Shown: positions 43,599 through 53,026 of the stretch, piece after piece
Position numbering within the stretch: position 1 is the first letter of the stretch
Layout: each line of letters starts with the position of its first letter
Origin: CAVXFB01 sp963760935
Lineage (GTDB): Bacteria; Planctomycetota; Planctomycetia; Pirellulales; Thermoguttaceae
DNA length: 64,000 nt
Direction of reading: 5' to 3'
NCBI GenBank assembly: GCA_963760935.1
Contig: CAVXFB010000002.1
Span: 339,080-403,079, forward strand
Made by a program: the position numbers and the translations under genes
The notes under the pieces: model-generated
Database searches by the model: none
Told to the model about the DNA's origin: nothing
Seen by the model: the letters and a program-made list of their open reading frames with translations, nothing else

Positions 43599-44543
43599 TT
43601 ACGGCAAGTAGGCCCGGAACTGCCGCTTGAACTCGGATACGACCTTCTCGGTCCATGTGGCCAGAAATACCGTTCGAAGATCCGCGGTTGCCTGCTGTTC
43701 TGCCAGCAGCAGCCCCTGCAAGAATGCCTTCTGTTCGGGATCCGCGGATTTCGATAACCAATCTCGGATCAACCGTGCTGCCGTAATGTGGTCGTTCACC
43801 GTTCCCGAAAGGTCCTGGAAAAGCGTTACCCGGGGATACAGATTCTTGCGGAAGGCCGAATCGAAGGCCACGGCCACGATTTCCATCGTGTACCGCAGCT
43901 TCTTCATGCGGATGCGGAGGTCGTGCAGCGACTGGTCGGTGGTGAGGTCAGACTCAGCCGCTTTCAAAAACTTTTTGACGACCGGCTTCAGGTATTTGGG
44001 GGCCTGCCGCCCAAAGTTCCGCCTTCCTTCGCGGCGGTGTTCGCATCCGACCTTTTCGACCAGCATTTCGATCTTCGCATCGCAGGCGTCGGCCACAATT
44101 TCTTGGTGGATCGCAACAATCGGACCCTGCGATTCTCTGCGACGGGCCGTGGCCTGTTCGGCGCTCTGAGCCACGAGACGTTCGCCGCTGCCGTGCGTGA
44201 ATCGCTCGGCCATCACGTCCCAATTGCGTGCTTCATCGGCGGCAAGGCGGATTCGTCGGAGCGTGGCCCGCATGTCACCGCACATTTCGGCGGGCATCAA
44301 AGCCGAGAAGACGCGCAGCGCCTCGTCAGCCCGCCGCGCAGCGATCCTCAACTGATGGACATGCTCGACATCCTCGTCACTTTGCTCGGCCGCCAAGGGC
44401 AGCCAATGGCAAACTGACTTCAGGCGGGCATCCAGTATCGATCGGGCGACATCGGCCGTAGGCTGATCGAGCGAAAGGCCCTTGCCCCATTTGCCGGCGG
44501 CAACATTTGGACCTTCTTGCGAAGGCGAGATGATTTCAGTCAT
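43599..44543 (-). CDS. CHAD-domain protein (polyphosphate-binding type)
   Basis: 314 residues. Two four-helix halves of the CHAD fold with conserved histidines and basic residues: VHQLRIAARRADEAL near 62 and LHDLRIRMKKLRYTMEIVA near 210. CHAD proteins bind inorganic polyphosphate and often associate with phosphate storage. No CYTH or ppk gene is adjacent. About 180 bp upstream of its start lie three direct CTAAC boxes spaced 11 bp and oriented toward this gene (see promoter entry), so phosphate control is plausible. Confidence 0.9.
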   Translation of the reverse strand: MTEIISPSQEGPNVAAGKWGKGLSLDQPTADVARSILDARLKSVCHWLPLAAEQSDEDVEHVHQLRIAARRADEALRVFSALMPAEMCGDMRATLRRIRLAADEARNWDVMAERFTHGSGERLVAQSAEQATARRRESQGPIVAIHQEIVADACDAKIEMLVEKVGCEHRREGRRNFGRQAPKYLKPVVKKFLKAAESDLTTDQSLHDLRIRMKKLRYTMEIVAVAFDSAFRKNLYPRVTLFQDLSGTVNDHITAARLIRDWLSKSADPEQKAFLQGLLLAEQQATADLRTVFLATWTEKVVSEFKRQFRAYLP

Positions 44544-44721
44544 GGCGACTCAGTTCCTTAACGCACACCGAGGATTCGTTCCCGGCACATGTCGAAGGAA
44601 AGAGGCCAAATCCATTCTAGGCCCGCAGGAGACATCGATAGACACGCGTTGAGAACATGCTAGCAGGTTCGGTACGTTGCACAAGCTGCCCACCCAATAT
44701 TGAACAAATGGCGGGCCGATT

Positions 44722-44748
44722 GTTAGAGATCGGTTAGGCAACCGTTAG
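44722..44748 (-). promoter_or_regulatory. Three CTAAC boxes, 11-bp period, facing the CHAD gene
   Basis: On the plus strand GTTAG occurs at 44722, 44733 and 44744, exactly 11 bp apart. Read toward the CHAD gene these are CTAAC direct repeats. OmpR/PhoB-type regulators bind direct repeats of this period, and CTAAC resembles Gram-positive and cyanobacterial Pho boxes. The regulator is not identified. Confidence 0.6.
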
Positions 44749-44864
44749 CGATTTTGTGTCGTAACGACTTCATCGGGATTTGGAGCCCGATCGCGTATTC
44801 GGCTTCACTTGTTTCTTCCGCGTCGGACAATTCCGTATTGAGCAGCCCCATTTCACACGATAGA

Positions 44865-44891
44865 CTAATGAAGACCTAACGATAGGCTAAC
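44865..44891 (+). promoter_or_regulatory. Three CTAAC/T boxes, 11-bp period, facing the HExxH gene
   Basis: CTAAT at 44865, CTAAC at 44876 and CTAAC at 44887, again 11 bp apart and in the opposite orientation to the first set. The last box ends about 24 bp before ATG 44915, so either that start is too far upstream or the transcript is nearly leaderless. Confidence 0.6.
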
Positions 44892-44914
44892 GGTACTCTG
44901 CAAGCGGTGCGGCC

Positions 44915-45690
44915 ATGCTTACATCACCCGAGTCTGCGATCAATTGTCGAGCGCCGGCATGGCGGCATCTGCGACACTCGCTGCTTAGGCAATGCCGGAT
45001 TGCCGCCGACGATTTGCGAAACATTCCCCGCTATGTGCTTCGCGCGTTGATCGGCGTTGCTCTGGTTTGCGGACTGCTAAGTCTTTGGGGACTGCGCGGC
45101 GATGGCAGGCTGCCGGACATGACTCCGTTGTCCGGGCTCGACCCGTATTGCATCTCGTCTGCTCAGTTCATCTTCGACGAAACGACGGTGGAAGCCCGCT
45201 GGAATGGTTTGGCGCCGCGCTGGCCATACTCGATCGGGTGAATCCGGCCGTGGCCGCGTGGGTGCGCGAAAAACATGACAACGGCCTTCTCCTGTTCGGC
45301 GACGGCCGGACACGACATGATCCGGTAGCTGCGGTGGCCAAGTATGACGTGCTCCGAGGTCGACTCGTCGTGAACCGGGAACTGTTCTGCGAGAACGATG
45401 GAACCATCGCAGTGACTCTTTGTCACGAGTACCGGCATTCACGACAGAATCTGGGCAAGTCGTGCCAATACGTGCTGTCGTTCCTGTTTGTGCGGGGAGG
45501 CGATCTTTCGCTGATCGAGAACGACGCGGTGATCTACGAGCATGAGGCGCACAACGCCATCTTCGGAAACGGCCGGTCGCGCGAGAAGGAACTTGCCGCG
45601 TGGGAACGCTCGCAGAATCAGAGCGTCAATCGCGGACGCACACCGCCGCGTCCTGACTCGGTCCTTGCCAAGGCAAATCAGTTGCCGTGA
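44915..45690 (+). pseudogene. Membrane-anchored HExxH protein, frameshifted
   Basis: The first frame gives a basic start and one transmembrane helix (YVLRALIGVALVCGLLSLWGL) then FDETTVEA. At 45191-45198 one C appears lost (GAAGCCCG); with it restored the frame continues PLEWFGAALAILDRVNPAVAAW to 45690. The C-terminal part has LCHEYRHSRQN, an HExxH zinc-protease motif, and EHEAHNAIFG whose histidine/glutamate could complete a metal site. Total about 258 residues. No named family recognised. Its boxes match those of the CHAD gene, suggesting shared control. Confidence 0.65.
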
Positions 45691-45972
45691 CGGCCGTCGT
45701 TCGTCACCAAGCGTAGGCTCGGGTCTCGGATTGTTCAAAACCGCGGTTTCAAGTGGTGCGAACCGAACGGCATTCGAACAAGCCGCTCTAATGCATCAGA
45801 GACATATCTGATGTTGCGCCACCAATGACTTGACGAACGTAGTCGGAAAGCCAATGTGCTGGCCCGTTCAAGGTTCTACCGCAAAACGGTTCCTGGCACC
45901 GTTGATCCCCTCGTAAACTAGCTGCGTCCTGCGTCCTCGTTTCGATCCTCCCAATGCTACACGGGCGGCAGA
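45691..45972. other. Gene-free stretch
   Basis: About 280 bp. Around 45750-45785 AAGTGGTGCGAACCGAACGG and GCATTCGAACAAGCCG resemble part of the direct repeats at 46566 and 47896. Nothing else seen. Confidence 0.5.
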
Positions 45973-46440
45973 TCAATCCTGCTTGAAGAACGGCTTGTCT
46001 TTCAGCTTGAGTAGGATTACCGGGTATGCCATCATGCCCGCCCCCACTGCGACCGCAATGACGGCTGTCGCCGCCGTTAGCACGCCGTCGCTGCTGGCCG
46101 CGTAGAACAACCAGGTTCCGAGAGGCAGGAACAAGACCACCGCCGAAAGCACGCCGGGCGAAAACTTCCTCGTCACCACGAGCGGGAGTATATGGAAAAA
46201 CACGGCGTTGATAATCATCAAGGCTGGAAAGGCCAGCGACAGTGCCGGAAGTCTCCAGCCGACCGCGGCGGCAACGAAGCCCAACACCACGGCCACCGCA
46301 TTGACGACGTAGAACGTGGGCCAATCAACAGGCAGCTTCAAGACCGTATTCGCCCAGGTCTTCCAGTCGAACATGAACTCTTCCAGGATATGAAGCCCGT
46401 AAGCGGCCGTCGCAATCCAGAGCCAAACGTCGCTAGCCAT
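45973..46440 (-). CDS. HXXEE-domain membrane protein
   Basis: 155 residues with five hydrophobic segments. The H-x-x-E-E motif (LHILEEFMFDWKTW) in the first helix defines the HXXEE family, integral membrane proteins of unknown function. GGGGAG sits 4-5 bases before the ATG at 46440. It stands alone between repeats. Confidence 0.8.
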   Translation of the reverse strand: MASDVWLWIATAAYGLHILEEFMFDWKTWANTVLKLPVDWPTFYVVNAVAVVLGFVAAAVGWRLPALSLAFPALMIINAVFFHILPLVVTRKFSPGVLSAVVLFLPLGTWLFYAASSDGVLTAATAVIAVAVGAGMMAYPVILLKLKDKPFFKQD

Positions 46441-46565
46441 GATTCTCCCCTGGCGGTTGACCGACTTGCTAATCGCCCGTGCATTCTACGCAGTGCCCCC
46501 ATTACAGACGAGCGGTCGCCGCTGGCATTATCGTGCGGCCTGCGAACATTCCAGGGCGCAACATA

Positions 46566-46720
46566 AAGGGTTGCATCCGGCATTCGGATGCAACCCTCTT
46601 CGAAAAGTGGTGAGAAGCCAACCCTCTTCAAACATCGCGTGCCGCGAGGGAGAGAGACAAAGGCAGGGTTGGGACCGTCAGAGCGAACCGAAATGTCATG
46701 GTTGGGTTCGGTAAACGAGT
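46566..46720. repeat. Direct repeat flanking HAF-repeat gene 2, left copy
   Basis: About 155 bp including the perfect 12-bp stem GGGTTGCATCCG / CGGATGCAACCC (46568-46596) and AATGTCATGGTTGGGTTCGG near the end. A similar block of the same order lies at 47896-48050, so the pair brackets the gene in the same orientation. Similarity by eye is near three in four bases. Confidence 0.65.
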
Positions 46721-46722
46721 AG

Positions 46723-47650
46723 TTAAGTAGCTGCGTCCGCATGGCGTTTTCCTGATCCGCGTCGCCATCCGCACCAGAGTGGGAAGATAGCACCAACGAG
46801 GAGCGCCAATGGTGGAAGGCTCCGGTATCGCAGCCAGAAAGCCATGCCGCCTCCCCGAGCCATCCTCGTAGTACCCAACGATATTGCTCCCATAGATGTC
46901 GTAGGCGTATGTACCGCTCGCCCCCGGCACATCCAGGGTCAAATAAGACGATCCGTTGTAGAGAAAGCCGTGGCGCTCGTTCCCCCAAACGCCCCCATAA
47001 TAGCCGCCGACGACATTATCGCCCGAAATACCCTCGGCATACATGAAAGTCGCGTCGGAAACATCCAACGTCGCGTAGGACGAACCATCGTAGAGAAAGC
47101 CGAAGTTGCCGCCGTATCCCACGATATCGCTGCCAGAGACGCCGTTGGCGCAGGTCTCATACCCCCCGGGGAGATCCAGGGTCACATACGACGAGCCATC
47201 GTAGAGGAAGCCATGCCTCTTGAGTGAAGTATCAAAATCGAAATAACAACCGACGACGTTGCTGTCAGAGATGCCATATGCGAGCGTCGCTATTGCTCCA
47301 GGTACATCCAGGGTGGTATAGGAGGAACCGTTGTAGAGAAAGCCGTGCTGCGTAACACCATCTAAGTACCACCCGACGACATCGCCCCCCGACATGCCAT
47401 GGGCCTCCGCATTGGTTGCCCCAGGGACTGCGAACGTGGTGTAGGATGAACCGTTATAGAGAAACATGTGACCATTGCCCCGGTCATCCCAATAATGCCC
47501 AACAACGTTGCTGCCAAAAATGCCATGAATTTCTGTGCTGTCCGCCCCAGGGTAGTCTAGGGTAGTAAACGTAATCGCAGCAGCTCGTACGGAGAAACTA
47601 AGGCATACGGCCAACGCCGCACCGACCAACAGAACCGTCTGTTTTCTCAT
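46723..47650 (-). pseudogene. HAF-repeat protein 2 with PEP-CTERM tail, frameshifted at the tail
   Basis: A signal peptide (ending FSVRAAA) and about six repeats of roughly 45 residues: HGFLYNGSSYTTLDVPGA...YGISGSNVVGYY. The frame from 47650 reads through IPEPSTIG and then into nonsense; shifting one base near 46804-46815 gives PPLALLVGAIFPLWCGWRRG, a PEP-CTERM helix plus basic tail that stops at 46723. So the true protein is about 308 residues and exported by the exosortase pathway. ATG 47650 is chosen as the start (MRKQTVLL) over 47689. Confidence 0.75.
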
Positions 47651-47895
47651 CCTTTTAGCCTCGTTGAAGGTGACCATTACGGAAGCCAAACTGATCGGCC
47701 GGGAGACCTAATTTTCGCAACATAGCGCCATGCAAAACCCTTATTATGGACAAAACGGCGGGGTAGTCAAGCACCTATAATCGGTATCCATACGATGGGG
47801 CCGACGAGCAGAAACCGCAGAAAGCGCAGGCGAGCAGGCTTAAAGGGTGATTTCTCCAGGTCCTAACCTGCTTATATCTTCACAGCGCATTAAGA
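47651..47895. other. Non-coding leader of HAF-repeat gene 2
   Basis: About 245 bp of lower-GC sequence (TTATGGACAAAACGG near 47745) that should hold the promoter of the gene reading leftward. No ORF or repeat besides the flanking block. Confidence 0.5.
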
Positions 47896-48050
47896 AAGGG
47901 TTGCCTCCGGCATTCGGACGCAACCCTCTTCGAGAAAGTGGTGCGAACCGAACCCTATTCGAGCATGTCGCGCCGCCCGTGAGAGACACGAAGAGCGTTG
48001 CGGTCGCTACAGCGAGTCGAAATGTCATGGTTTGGTTTGGTGAGCACGGC
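47896..48050. repeat. Direct repeat flanking HAF-repeat gene 2, right copy
   Basis: Starts with GGGTTGCCTCCG-GCATT-CGGACGCAACCC (47898-47926; one stem base differs) and ends near AATGTCATGGTTTGGTTTGG. Spaced about 1330 bp from the left copy. Confidence 0.65.
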
Positions 48051-48102
48051 AAACCCTACCGCATCACCGCGGCCCAGTTTCACGATCGGCGGTCCGCAGG
48101 GC

Positions 48103-51100
48103 TTATTTCGCAGGATTGCCATTTCTTGTGGGCGGTATCGTGGTGGCGTCCGATCGTGTTTCCGGCTTTGGACCGGCGGCCGGCGTCGGTGATTCTGATT
48201 TGGGCTCCATCTTCAGGAGTTCATCGTACGACAAGTTTGCCTTACGATCCGCCACCGAGAGGACTCGCTTTCGGCCGCCGGGTAACGCAACCCAATGTGT
48301 CTGCTGCTTGCTGTCCTGAACATAGGTGCTCGGCGGAAAGGGCAGGTCGAACAATTCGGACGGAATGTCGACGTTGAATGCGTACTTGGTGACTTTGGCC
48401 TCCACTACGTTGAACAAAGCGCCTGTCTCGCTATTGATCCATATTGTCTTCCATCCGGAAGGCACCCAGCCGTGGACGGCGTCGTTCTGGTACGACACGG
48501 TTACGCTTGTGCCCGTGCCGCCGGCGCCTTTGCCTCGAAAATGACGGTACCGACTTTCATGCTTCACGATCACGTAGTCGCGGTCGCGGTCGAGCCAGAA
48601 TGTGCGCCAATGCCCCGGATACTCAGTTTCCGGCGTCTCCCTCAGTTCGACGCAGCGATGCCCGTCGATCATCGTTTCTCCGGGCACCAGCGTATAGGCG
48701 GCCGAATCCAAGTCGCAGAGCACGGGGTGGAGCGGGCGACAGGCGAGGACTACCGCCCGGAAATTGATGTTCTCCAGGTCCGTGTATTGCTGGCCGTCGC
48801 TGTATATGTCCCCAAGGCCAAATCCTTTTCTGATCGGGTTTCCCGGTGGTGAGTAGTTCCGGTTCTCATGACCGTTGAAAGCCGATATGATCCTCTGCCA
48901 CGGTTGGCCCTGGCCTTCGGTGCCGAAGTCGCTCGTGGCCGTGTCGTAGTACATCTTCTTTTCGCCGTCGAAGGCGAAACGCACCGGATCGACGTGGATG
49001 TCGCCGCTGCTGATAAGATGTTCTTCAACGTCGTATCCCTTTAGACCCGGTTTTGAATAGCGGGTCTTGGTTCGCTTCGCGGTCCAAGTGACGTCGCCCG
49101 AACGGAAGTAGGCGTTGCGACGTTTCAGCGCCGCGATGATCTCGGCCTTGTCAGTCAGGGCTTTGAGTTCGGCCGCGGGGCTGACAGCCGGCGGCTTGGC
49201 CTCCATTTTCGGCGAGGTTGAGGCCTTTCCGTTGGTCGATGACCTCTTGGGCGATGTCGATGGCAGGCTGCTCGGTGAGGCGTTTTCGCTGGAGTCCTTT
49301 GATTTGTTGCGATCGGGGCTTGCCGGTGCCTTAATGATGGTATCGATGCGAATCGGATACTTAGCTTCGATGCCAAGTCGGCCGAGCATCCGTTCCATGA
49401 ACGGATTTTGGGCCGATTCCTCCGCGTCAATCATTCCATTGCCGTTGGTATCGAATCTGCGCAGGAGCGATTCGAAACGGGCTTCGTGGTCTAAAGACGT
49501 CCCACCCGCCCGCCCACGGACGTTTGCCCGACTCGGCGTTTCCGCAGTCGTCTTGCTTGCGGCCGGCTTCAGCTCGCCCCGTTCTAGCACTAGCAGTGTG
49601 ACGCCTGAGTCAGGCGTCGATTCGAACTTCTCTGGTCGCGGGCCGCCGTGGCGAAAGGCGATGCTCAGCCGGTCGTTGTCCAATTTGTAGATGGCTGCAA
49701 GCTTCGCGTCTGCGATGAAGGGTAGATTGGAACGAACAGGCTGCAGCGTCGAGAAGAAGGTAATGGTTCTTGGCTCTTTGTCTGGTCCCACAAGATACGT
49801 GCCGCCAAGGATGGCGTATTTCTCTTTATCGAGCAAAACGTCGGCATAAAGGACACCGCTTGCTCCCAGGGTTAGCGATTCACCTTGCCGGCTCATTGGC
49901 CTACGACTCGTCTCGCCCTCCTCTATGTGGCTCGTCACTGTCCAGCGTCCCTTCAGGGCCGCTTCGCCCGCGGAAAGCTGATAACGTTCCAAAACGAGTA
50001 CGGCATCGCCATTGGTACGGCCAAAACCGCTGGGCCGCTGCTCGGTTCTGATTGCCGGAACGTACTCGTTCAGGCTGATTGTCAATCGACCATTGTCGAG
50101 TTGATAAACGCCTAGCCACGATAAGTTCTTCTTGTCAAAATCGGAGAACAAGTCAATCGTTTTCGGGGTCGTGGTCGGATCGACGGAGAGCCTATAGCTG
50201 AAACGGTCGGCCTTGCCAGGACATATGATATCCAACTCGGTAAGATTGAGGTCGAGCCGCTTGGCACACTGGAGGCGTGAGCCCGCCTCTGACGTGTCGA
50301 TGCGAACCACTTTCCACAATCCGAGCATGGAGCGGAATTCGGCCGTTTGTTTGTCGGGGGACTCTTTGGAGATAGGCGGAGACGTTGCAGGAGGCGACTG
50401 CACCAACTTGTAACGGATTCTCATGCCGCGGGGGTCCTCGGTGAAGCGGATCACTTGCAGGATGCCGAGCTCGCCCTTGCGGGTCTGGAAAGCAAAGGTG
50501 GCGGGCAAGAATTCGCTGCCGGCAGGGATTTCGTAGTATGTGATGCCACGACGCTCCGAGACAATTGCCGTCCGGTCAAATGGTCCTTGGCCTTCTATCA
50601 CCGCCGTGCCGGGCGTTGGAGACGCGAGGGCCAATCGCAGTTCTTCACCGGTGGCCTGATCCCATGGCCAGATAGTCTTTTTGGTAATGCTGTCAAACCG
50701 CCCTTGAATGGCGCCGAGTTTTAGTCCATTAGGCACCAATGCCACTGACTTATTACTGGGACCGCCTGTGCCAATGATAAGGTCGACGACCAGATCGATG
50801 CTACCTTTCGTGCTCCATTCGTTCTGCTGCTGGGCCGACCACTGGCCAAACTCCTTCGGAACATCAACCAGTTTGCCGCTCGCTAGGTTGAGCCCTTCGC
50901 CCCCCTTGCCTTCGCCCGAAGCGTTAACGACCAGCTCAGTCACCGGGCCGAAGTCTGCCGTTGGCACGTTGGCCTTCGCATCGGTCGCCGTTGCGCCGTG
51001 CAGCGTAGAGTTAACCGCGAGCCGCTCGCGCCGCAGCACTAGCATACTCCTCCCTTCCCCGTCGAACTCCGAAGGCCGCATGTGCTCCGTGCGCCCTAAC

Positions 51101-51330
51101 GGATGGGTTTCCCGGGGAAATTCCAGGCAGATCCTCAGGTTGTCGCCTTCAAGTTCGTAGATTCCCAGGTGGCGTGTGCCATCCGAACTCAGATTTATTT
51201 GCTTCGGATCGGCGGCAGGGTTCAGTGTGAAGTGATAAGTTCGCGGTACCACATACGGACCAACGATGCTCACCGTGTCCGACGTGATCACGACTCGTGT
51301 GGTATTTCTGAAATTCTTCCCAATTGGCAA
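48103..51330 (-). CDS. Sensor half of kinase mega-protein: TIGR03067-like domains, EF-hand, LolA-like C-terminus
   Basis: 1075 codons in this frame. Order: end of a TIGR03067-like domain (TYHFTLNPAADPKQINLS, LGIYELEGDNLRICLEF), a linker domain, two more TIGR03067-like copies (YRLSVDPTTTPKTIDLFS...LGVYQLDNGRLTIS; TFFSTLQPVR...AAIYKLDNDRLSIAF), an EF-hand (RRFDTNGNGMIDAEES), a Pro/Ser-rich stretch, then a LolA-like domain (VDPVRFAFDGEKKMYYDT, DGHRCVELRETPETEYPG). The kinase frame upstream ends in QGTWMISKGSGGR, the missing start of the first TIGR03067 domain, so both frames are probably one gene split by an indel at 51318-51332. Predicted outside the membrane. Confidence 0.75.
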   Translation of the reverse strand: MPIGKNFRNTTRVVITSDTVSIVGPYVVPRTYHFTLNPAADPKQINLSSDGTRHLGIYELEGDNLRICLEFPRETHPLGRTEHMRPSEFDGEGRSMLVLRRERLAVNSTLHGATATDAKANVPTADFGPVTELVVNASGEGKGGEGLNLASGKLVDVPKEFGQWSAQQQNEWSTKGSIDLVVDLIIGTGGPSNKSVALVPNGLKLGAIQGRFDSITKKTIWPWDQATGEELRLALASPTPGTAVIEGQGPFDRTAIVSERRGITYYEIPAGSEFLPATFAFQTRKGELGILQVIRFTEDPRGMRIRYKLVQSPPATSPPISKESPDKQTAEFRSMLGLWKVVRIDTSEAGSRLQCAKRLDLNLTELDIICPGKADRFSYRLSVDPTTTPKTIDLFSDFDKKNLSWLGVYQLDNGRLTISLNEYVPAIRTEQRPSGFGRTNGDAVLVLERYQLSAGEAALKGRWTVTSHIEEGETSRRPMSRQGESLTLGASGVLYADVLLDKEKYAILGGTYLVGPDKEPRTITFFSTLQPVRSNLPFIADAKLAAIYKLDNDRLSIAFRHGGPRPEKFESTPDSGVTLLVLERGELKPAASKTTAETPSRANVRGRAGGTSLDHEARFESLLRRFDTNGNGMIDAEESAQNPFMERMLGRLGIEAKYPIRIDTIIKAPASPDRNKSKDSSENASPSSLPSTSPKRSSTNGKASTSPKMEAKPPAVSPAAELKALTDKAEIIAALKRRNAYFRSGDVTWTAKRTKTRYSKPGLKGYDVEEHLISSGDIHVDPVRFAFDGEKKMYYDTATSDFGTEGQGQPWQRIISAFNGHENRNYSPPGNPIRKGFGLGDIYSDGQQYTDLENINFRAVVLACRPLHPVLCDLDSAAYTLVPGETMIDGHRCVELRETPETEYPGHWRTFWLDRDRDYVIVKHESRYRHFRGKGAGGTGTSVTVSYQNDAVHGWVPSGWKTIWINSETGALFNVVEAKVTKYAFNVDIPSELFDLPFPPSTYVQDSKQQTHWVALPGGRKRVLSVADRKANLSYDELLKMEPKSESPTPAAGPKPETRSDATTIPPTRNGNPAK

Positions 51331-52858
51331 ATGGTGATGGTGATTGTGTGTTCTTCACGGACAGGATACGCCCACCGCTGCCCTTCGAAATCATCCATGT
51401 TCCCTGAATGGCTTTCTCGTCGGGATCGGCGGCCGATGTATCCAATTGCTTCTTCTGGCTGGGCAACGTTACGTCCACTTGCCCATCGGCCGTGACGCGG
51501 GCATTACTGCCTTCCGGCACTTCGACCGTCGTTTCTTGGCCGTCTCTCTTGATGCGGATCATGATGCCCAGGCCGAAGCCGATGCCGCCGACAAGGAGAA
51601 GGAGGACGAGCAGGGCGATTCGGGATCGCCAGTTGCCGGAAGCGGGTTGCGACTTCGGTGACGCTTCGCCCTCACCCTTGCCCTCTCCCGGAGGGAGAGG
51701 GGACTCTAACGCACGCTTCACTAACGCGGGCAGGTCGGCGCCGTTGCACAACGGCGCGATCGCTTCGGCAACGTCGGACGGGACGGAAAAGCGGTCGTTT
51801 GGATCCTTGGCCAGCAATCGATCGAGGATTGCGGCCAGCTTCTCCGGCACATCCGGCACCAGGTCGCGGATGAACGGTGCCGGCTGGTGGACGTGGGCAT
51901 TGAGCTTGTCCAGCGTGCCGCGATACTCAGCGCCGCTGAATGGAGCGCGGCCGCTTAGGAGCTTGTACAGGGTGCAGCCAAGGCTGTACAGGTCGGCGCG
52001 GATGTCCACCGTGCGGCTATCGGACGCTTGCTCCGGAGCCATGTAGTCGGCCGTGCCCATCGCAATGCCCGTGCCGGTGGTCTCTTCACCTGCCGATTCG
52101 GCATAAAACCGGGCAAGACCGAGATCCAAGAGCTTTACCTCGCCCGCGCGGCTCAGCATGATGTTCGACGGCTTCACGTCGCGGTGCACTAGCCCATGTT
52201 CGTGGGCGCATTGCAGTGCCAAGGCCGTGCGACGGACCAACTCGCAGACATCGGCGAGCGGCAGTCGGCCCAGGCGCCGGCCGATTTCGGCCAAGTCGAG
52301 CCCATCGACAAACTCCATTATTAGCACCGGAGTGCCATCGATTTCCCGGGCATCGTGCGCGTGGACGATGTTCGGATGGGCGAGTCGCCCGACGGCCTTC
52401 ATCTCCCGGTCGAAGCGGACAATCGCTTTCTCGTCGCCCAGGCGGCCGCGGGGCAAGACCTTCACGGCCACTATGCGATCTAACTTGGTATGCAGTGCCT
52501 TATAGACGCGGCCCATGCCGCCGCGGCCCAACTCCTCGATGAGTTGGTATTCGCCGAGAACCGTTCTACATAACGATTGGCTTGATTGGTCCGTCGGCGT
52601 AAAAGGCGGATCGAGCACTGCCCGAGCGCGCTCAACGGCCAATTGGCACTCGGGTTCCTGCAAATATGGCGTCGCGACGGGAGCCTGACGTATTTTGGCC
52701 ACGAGAGTGTCGTCCGCATCGTCAAACGTCGCCAAGGCTGCCGCGCAATCGGCGCACGATTCGAGATGGGCAGCGACGGATTCCCATGCTTCGTCTTCAA
52801 GCCGACCAAATGCGTAAGAACACAATTCGTCACGGCTGGGACAAGTCATGGTCGACAT
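51149..52858 (-). CDS. Ser/Thr protein kinase with zinc-finger-like start and one TM helix
   Basis: Start ATG 52858 (AAGGA upstream). Residues 28-40 have an anti-sigma-like HLESCADCAAAL. Kinase domain about 103-370: GRGGMGRVY, K133 (AVKVL), HRDVKPSN with D227, DLG at 245 instead of DFG, APE at 274. Residues 385-400 (ESPLPPGEGKGEGEAS) are encoded by a REP-like repeat. One transmembrane helix lies at about 413-436. The frame then enters QGTWMISKGSGGR and continues with nonsense to 51149; the true continuation is the 48103-51330 frame. It follows its ECF sigma gene by about 170 bp, a common planctomycete pairing. Confidence 0.85.
   Translation of the reverse strand: MSTMTCPSRDELCSYAFGRLEDEAWESVAAHLESCADCAAALATFDDADDTLVAKIRQAPVATPYLQEPECQLAVERARAVLDPPFTPTDQSSQSLCRTVLGEYQLIEELGRGGMGRVYKALHTKLDRIVAVKVLPRGRLGDEKAIVRFDREMKAVGRLAHPNIVHAHDAREIDGTPVLIMEFVDGLDLAEIGRRLGRLPLADVCELVRRTALALQCAHEHGLVHRDVKPSNIMLSRAGEVKLLDLGLARFYAESAGEETTGTGIAMGTADYMAPEQASDSRTVDIRADLYSLGCTLYKLLSGRAPFSGAEYRGTLDKLNAHVHQPAPFIRDLVPDVPEKLAAILDRLLAKDPNDRFSVPSDVAEAIAPLCNGADLPALVKRALESPLPPGEGKGEGEASPKSQPASGNWRSRIALLVLLLLVGGIGFGLGIMIRIKRDGQETTVEVPEGSNARVTADGQVDVTLPSQKKQLDTSAADPDEKAIQGTWMISKGSGGRILSVKNTQSPSPFANWEEFQKYHTSRDHVGHGEHRWSVCGTANLSLHTEPCRRSEANKSEFGWHTPPGNLRT
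51668..51703. repeat. REP-like palindrome inside the kinase gene
   Basis: CCCTCACCCTTGCCCTCTCC followed by CGGAGGGAGAGGGG, a complete member of the family also found at 2047, 36781 and 37331. It is translated in frame as SPLPPGEGKGEG between the kinase domain and the membrane helix. Confidence 0.85.
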
Positions 52859-53026
52859 CTTATGATTCCTTGGACGGGCGTAGTCATTGCGTGGATCTTG
52901 CCCGGCGAGATTGCGCCAGGCAAGGAAAACGATCATGTCTTCCTATTAGAGATAACAGAAGACTCTGACACCACTTTCGACGAATGGCCCCAACTGCATG
53001 CCACGACGCGATTTGCGGCAATTCTA

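Larger units (their letters stand above)
44544..44914. other. Divergent intergenic region with phased boxes
   Basis: About 370 bp between the CHAD gene (minus) and the HExxH gene (plus). Two sets of three CTAAC boxes lie inside; otherwise nothing coding was seen. Confidence 0.7.

Noticed and set aside
48295..48852. 185-codon plus-strand ORF opposite the kinase sensor half
   Set aside because: Antisense shadow of the LolA-like region; no motif.
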